Part shown: positions 61,940-64,000 of the stretch, piece after piece
How positions within the stretch are numbered: the stretch's first letter is position 1
Layout of the letters: every line of letters begins with the position of its first letter
DNA from: Desmodesmus armatus
Taxonomy: Eukaryota > Chlorophyta > Chlorophyceae > Sphaeropleales > Scenedesmaceae
Direction: 5' to 3'
Assembly (NCBI GenBank): GCA_007449985.2
Contig: VIIQ02000717.1
Coordinates: 1-64,000 of the forward strand
DNA: 64,000 bases
Position numbers and translations under genes: made by a program
The notes under the pieces: model-generated
The model's input: the letters and a program-made list of their open reading frames with translations, nothing else
Told to the model about the DNA's origin: nothing
Database searches by the model: none

Positions 61940-63614
61940 ACACAACCATCAACGCTCAACCCTGCATGTGTCTCAACCTGCAGGCTCGAGTGCGAGCGGT
62001 GCCAGCTTCCACGACCTCCTAGAGGTTGAGAACCTGCTGGAGAGCTACTTCATGATGGTGGACGGCACTCTGGCCAAGCTGTCTGGCATTGGGGAGTACA
62101 TCGACGACACTGAGGACTACATCAACATTGAACTGGACTACAACCGCAACAGGTGGGTGGCTGGCGGGAATCCTGACCGGCTACGGGCTGCAACAACGTT
62201 TCCATGATGCAGTTCCATATACCCCACAACAAAACAGTCCACATACCTCACCAATTGCATCTACATGCATGACAGCTACCAAGGCGAGGCGGGCGGGCGG
62301 GCCTCGTGGGCTGTAGGCACCGATCCCAAACGCAACGTCGCAACATCCAACAACCCTGTGCTTGCTGTCATGTCATGCTGCAGGCTGCTGCGCATCGAGA
62401 TCTTGTTGACTGTTGCAACATTTGCCCTGGCCATCTACAACCTTGTGGCAGGTCAGTGCCGAAACCTTGAGAGTGTCTGCTCTTGCTGCGTCATGCCTGA
62501 GCCGCACAAGTGTCCGACGTACAACAACACATGTCAAACTGCTGACTTGTGGAAGCCGTGTTGCTTGACCGCTGATCCATGCACTGTCGCCAATGCACGT
62601 GTTGCGGTGTATTGGAGAATGTTGATACTGGTAGCAACCATGTCGACACATGCGCCTGCTCATGCAAAGTTGTGGGGCGTGCTAGCAGAAGGCCCCTGCA
62701 CCGACATGGTCCCCACCAGAGTCAGTCATCTCCAGTAGTGCTACTGGCACTTCCCATTCGTGTGATGCTGGCTATTGTTCTTCGGGCCCCGTAATGCGCA
62801 GAGGTTATAGCAAGCACGTCGTGCGGTGCATGTCACGTGTCAGCTCTGCGCCCAACGAGAGAATCATATCTTGGACTCATGTGGCTGCTGCTGCTGTTGC
62901 GCTGCCGATTGCGTACTGCGCCTGTTCCTTGCCCCGCTCAGGCATCTTGGGAGAGAACCTGCAGCTGCCACCCTCCTGGACCGAAGACCACAGGGGCTTC
63001 TACATCATCAACGCCACCACGCTGACGGTACGTCAGCAGCCTGTGTTTTGATCACTGGGAATCACCAAGCGTTTTAGTCACACAGACGGACAAACCCCCC
63101 CATAGGATAGTCACACAATACGTCCCACCAATCCAGGGCATGCACACTGGTTCGAGGACCACAGGGGTTTCTACATCATCAACGCCACCACACTGACGGT
63201 GCGCCAACAGCCTGTGTCTTGTGGGACTCGCTGGACCAAGAACCATGTATAGTCAAACAGCCAGGCAAAACAATAGGACAGTCACACCGCAGCGTCGCGG
63301 CAATCGAGAGCATTCACACTGCAACACAGTACTTCAATAATTGAAAACAGTGCTAAAACTTTCCAACATTGCCAACGCCACCACGCTGACGGTACGTCAA
63401 CATCGAAAGTGCACATGTGCTTTTTTTCAGCACCATGTAACTGCAGTGTAATAGCATGGGTTCGCTGTCGTCACATGAACAAAAAGAAAGGCGTCACAAT
63501 GGTAAAAGGTAGATCAGCCGGGCTCTGACTGGTGTTCTTGTGGCTGTGCCACAGGTGTGTGTGACTACATTCTTCTGGATGTGGCGGGTCATGGCACGCA
63601 AGAAGCTTATTTAA
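55720..63614 (+). CDS. MRS2: MRS2/CorA-like magnesium transporter, 13 exons
   Basis: Exons: 55720-55964, 56671-56746, 57287-57369, 57824-57886, 58264-58426, 59115-59236, 59416-59596, 60308-60446, 60974-61074, 61984-62152, 62384-62451, 62942-63027, 63555-63614, about 518 residues. All junctions agree in phase except exon 2 to 3, where one base is unaccounted for (a missed mini-exon or an indel). Family landmarks in order: P-M-R-D-L-R-L-M-D-P, V-S-A-E-Y-V-R-I-I-I-T, L-P-F-E-L-N-M-L-E-V-A-L-G-E, the long helix with E-D-D-Q-D-M-Y, V-E-N-L-L-E-S-Y, Y-I-D-D-T-E-D-Y-I-N-I-E-L-D, then R-I-E-I-L-L-T-V-A-T-F-A-L (TM1) and V-T-T-F-F-W-M-W (TM2). The pore signature after TM1 reads G-E-N where CorA/MRS2 proteins have G-M-N. 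It should form a pentameric Mg2+ channel; the membrane is not determined. Many introns carry exon shadows. Confidence 0.9.
57700..57808. repeat. Dispersed repeat in MRS2 intron 3 (inverted partner at 36968-37075)
   Basis: Shares GGTTTCTTTCCTGGTCCCCC and GGCTCCCTTGTGGGTTGCT with the reverse complement of the partner. It ends about 15 bp before the exon 4 acceptor. Confidence 0.75.
58527..58635 (+). repeat. Shadow of MRS2 exon 5, candidate alternative exon
   Basis: Positions 58530-58642 align without gaps to 58321-58433, with about 10 differences in 113. The copy has its own acceptor (GTACAG at 58521-58526) and donor (CAG|GTGGGT after 58635), is open, and enters in phase 0 and leaves in phase 1 exactly like exon 5. 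It would encode 36 residues (V-E-G-V-I-K-E-R-P-H...) in place of exon 5's 54. Most differences are synonymous or conservative. Confidence 0.75.
59684..59760 (+). repeat. Shadow of MRS2 exon 7 donor edge
   Basis: GTGCGCAAGATCAAGACGCA is shared with 59518 onward, and both end in TACATGG|GTGAG. The copy has an in-frame 12-nt deletion. No acceptor is visible, so it could only be used by extending exon 7. Confidence 0.85.
59971..60037 (+). repeat. First shadow of MRS2 exon 8 acceptor edge
   Basis: CCTGCAAGGGACGACCAGGACA parallels the true CTGCCAGAGGACGACCAAGACA at 60301, and its tail (CCTTGGCCCTGGCTAGTGCTG) recurs in the second shadow at 60112. Confidence 0.8.
60036..60058 (+). repeat. Poly-C run of 23
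   Basis: Uninterrupted C tract between the two exon 8 shadows in intron 7. Its length is likely unstable and error-prone. Confidence 0.95.
60112..60176 (+). repeat. Second shadow of MRS2 exon 8 acceptor edge
   Basis: CACAGGACGACCAGGACATG then TACCGCATG match the true exon 8 start (60304 onward) with few changes. An AG acceptor is present, but two bases are missing, so the frame would shift. Confidence 0.82.
61427..61462 (+). repeat. First shadow of MRS2 exon 10 acceptor edge
   Basis: GCAGGCTCGAGTGCGAG is shared with the true junction at 61981; the match fades after GCCAGCT-like sequence. Confidence 0.75.
61647..61700 (+). repeat. Second shadow of MRS2 exon 10 acceptor edge
   Basis: TGCAGGCTTGAGTGCGAG then GCCAGCTTCCATGACCTGCT aligns with exon 10 (61984 onward). 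A one-base loss breaks the frame, so this copy is not a usable exon. Confidence 0.82.
61795..61826 (+). repeat. Poly-C run followed by a short (CA)n
   Basis: Eighteen C residues then seven CA units, in intron 9. Confidence 0.95.
61861..61938 (+). repeat. (AC)n microsatellite
   Basis: Thirty-nine perfect AC units in intron 9, about 45 bp before the exon 10 acceptor. Confidence 0.98.
63137..63198 (+). repeat. Shadow of MRS2 exon 12, candidate alternative exon
   Basis: GACCACAGGGG(C/T)TTCTACAT and CATCAACGCCACCAC match exon 12 (62942-63027). The copy has an acceptor (ATCCAG), a donor (ACG|GTGCGC), the same entering and leaving phases as exon 12, and no stop. It would replace the G-E-N signature segment with a shorter piece (about 21 residues) lacking it. 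Confidence 0.72.
63371..63405 (+). repeat. Short third copy of the MRS2 exon 12 donor edge
   Basis: GCCAACGCCACCACGCTGAC then GGTACGTCA repeats the exon 12 end and donor (63009-63032) almost exactly. No acceptor is attached. Confidence 0.8.
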
Positions 63615-64000
63615 CCTGGCCTGTGCCAGGGCTCCAGCAGCGGCCATGGCAGCAGCAGTGGCGGCAGTGACAGCAGCAGTTGCGGCAGCTACGGCGCAGC
63701 CAGCTTGCGTTCCTGTTGGTGACAGGAGAAGCAGCCGTGGCGGCATGCGCGGCTCTCGCTATGCAGATTGCGGCATGCCGTTTGGCAGCAGTGGCGGCTG
63801 TGCTTGGCACATGCTGGGTTATGCAGCTTCTGCAGCTGCCGCAGCGCATCAGCAGCACAGCAGGACGGGCATAGCGCCAGCAGCGCTGGTAGCTGCCATG
63901 CGAAGTCAGCTCCTTGCAGCAGCACTGGGCTTTCATGCGCCCACAGCGCAGCGTGGGTGCCAAGCAGCAGCAGCGCCCGCAACTTGTGCTCCCCAGTCGG
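63615..64000. other. 3' flank of the MRS2-like gene
   Basis: GC-rich, GCAGCAG-rich sequence with open frames on both strands that are low-complexity Ala/Cys translations. I see no gene here; it probably includes the MRS2 3' UTR. Confidence 0.4.

Noticed and set aside
61689..61959. Cys/Val-rich frames over the (AC)n tract
   Set aside because: Pure microsatellite translation within an MRS2 intron.

Overview
The window looks like nuclear DNA of a green alga, most likely a chlorophycean (perhaps Scenedesmus-like, which is inference). The reasons are genes split into many short exons with GT-AG introns, plant-type cytosolic pyruvate kinase and MRS2/CorA genes, a nuclear ycf45/SpoIIIAA-like ATPase, abundant CAG/CTG and CA/CTCA microsatellites, and a TGTAA-type polyadenylation signal after the eS4 gene. 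Exon models were built by hand by checking splice sites, reading phase and conserved protein motifs. Four of them (eS4, pyruvate kinase, the LRR protein and the ycf45-like ATPase) close in frame from start to stop.

Layout. Positions 419-10569 (minus strand) hold a frameshifted Ty3/gypsy-type retrotransposon. Its pol carries two unusual extra modules between RNase H and integrase: a complete-looking deoxynucleoside kinase domain and a PHD finger. Positions 11394-14452 hold a small copia-like element with two apparently identical 596-bp LTRs, a perfect 5-bp target duplication and a primer-binding site of the copia half-tRNA type. Positions 15679-24173 hold three probable Golgi type II glycosyltransferase-like genes separated by degenerate tandem repeats. 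Positions 25951-31576 hold the 8-exon ycf45-like ATPase, with a 5'-truncated LINE copy in one intron and a duplicate of its last two exons upstream. Positions 32833-34829 hold a longer LINE copy. Positions 34830-39821 are repeat-rich with no convincing gene. After that come four well-supported genes: pyruvate kinase (minus, 12 exons), an LRR protein (minus, 4 exons), ribosomal protein eS4 (plus, 8 exons) and an MRS2/CorA-like Mg2+ transporter (plus, 13 exons).

Two things stand out. First, the retrotransposon appears to encode its own dNTP-precursor salvage kinase in cis with its reverse transcriptase, together with a histone-reader-like finger. Second, introns of four neighbouring genes repeatedly contain degenerate tandem copies ('shadows') of the adjoining exon edge, often with the splice site. 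In the MRS2 gene two of these shadows keep acceptor, donor, phase and open frame, so they could be mutually exclusive exons. An 87%-paired 47-bp inverted repeat in an eS4 intron is a candidate small-RNA hairpin.

The host genes are housekeeping genes (glycolysis, ribosome, Mg2+ transport, plastid ATPase, glycosylation) and do not form an operon-like unit. What links the window is its repeat and transposon biology.
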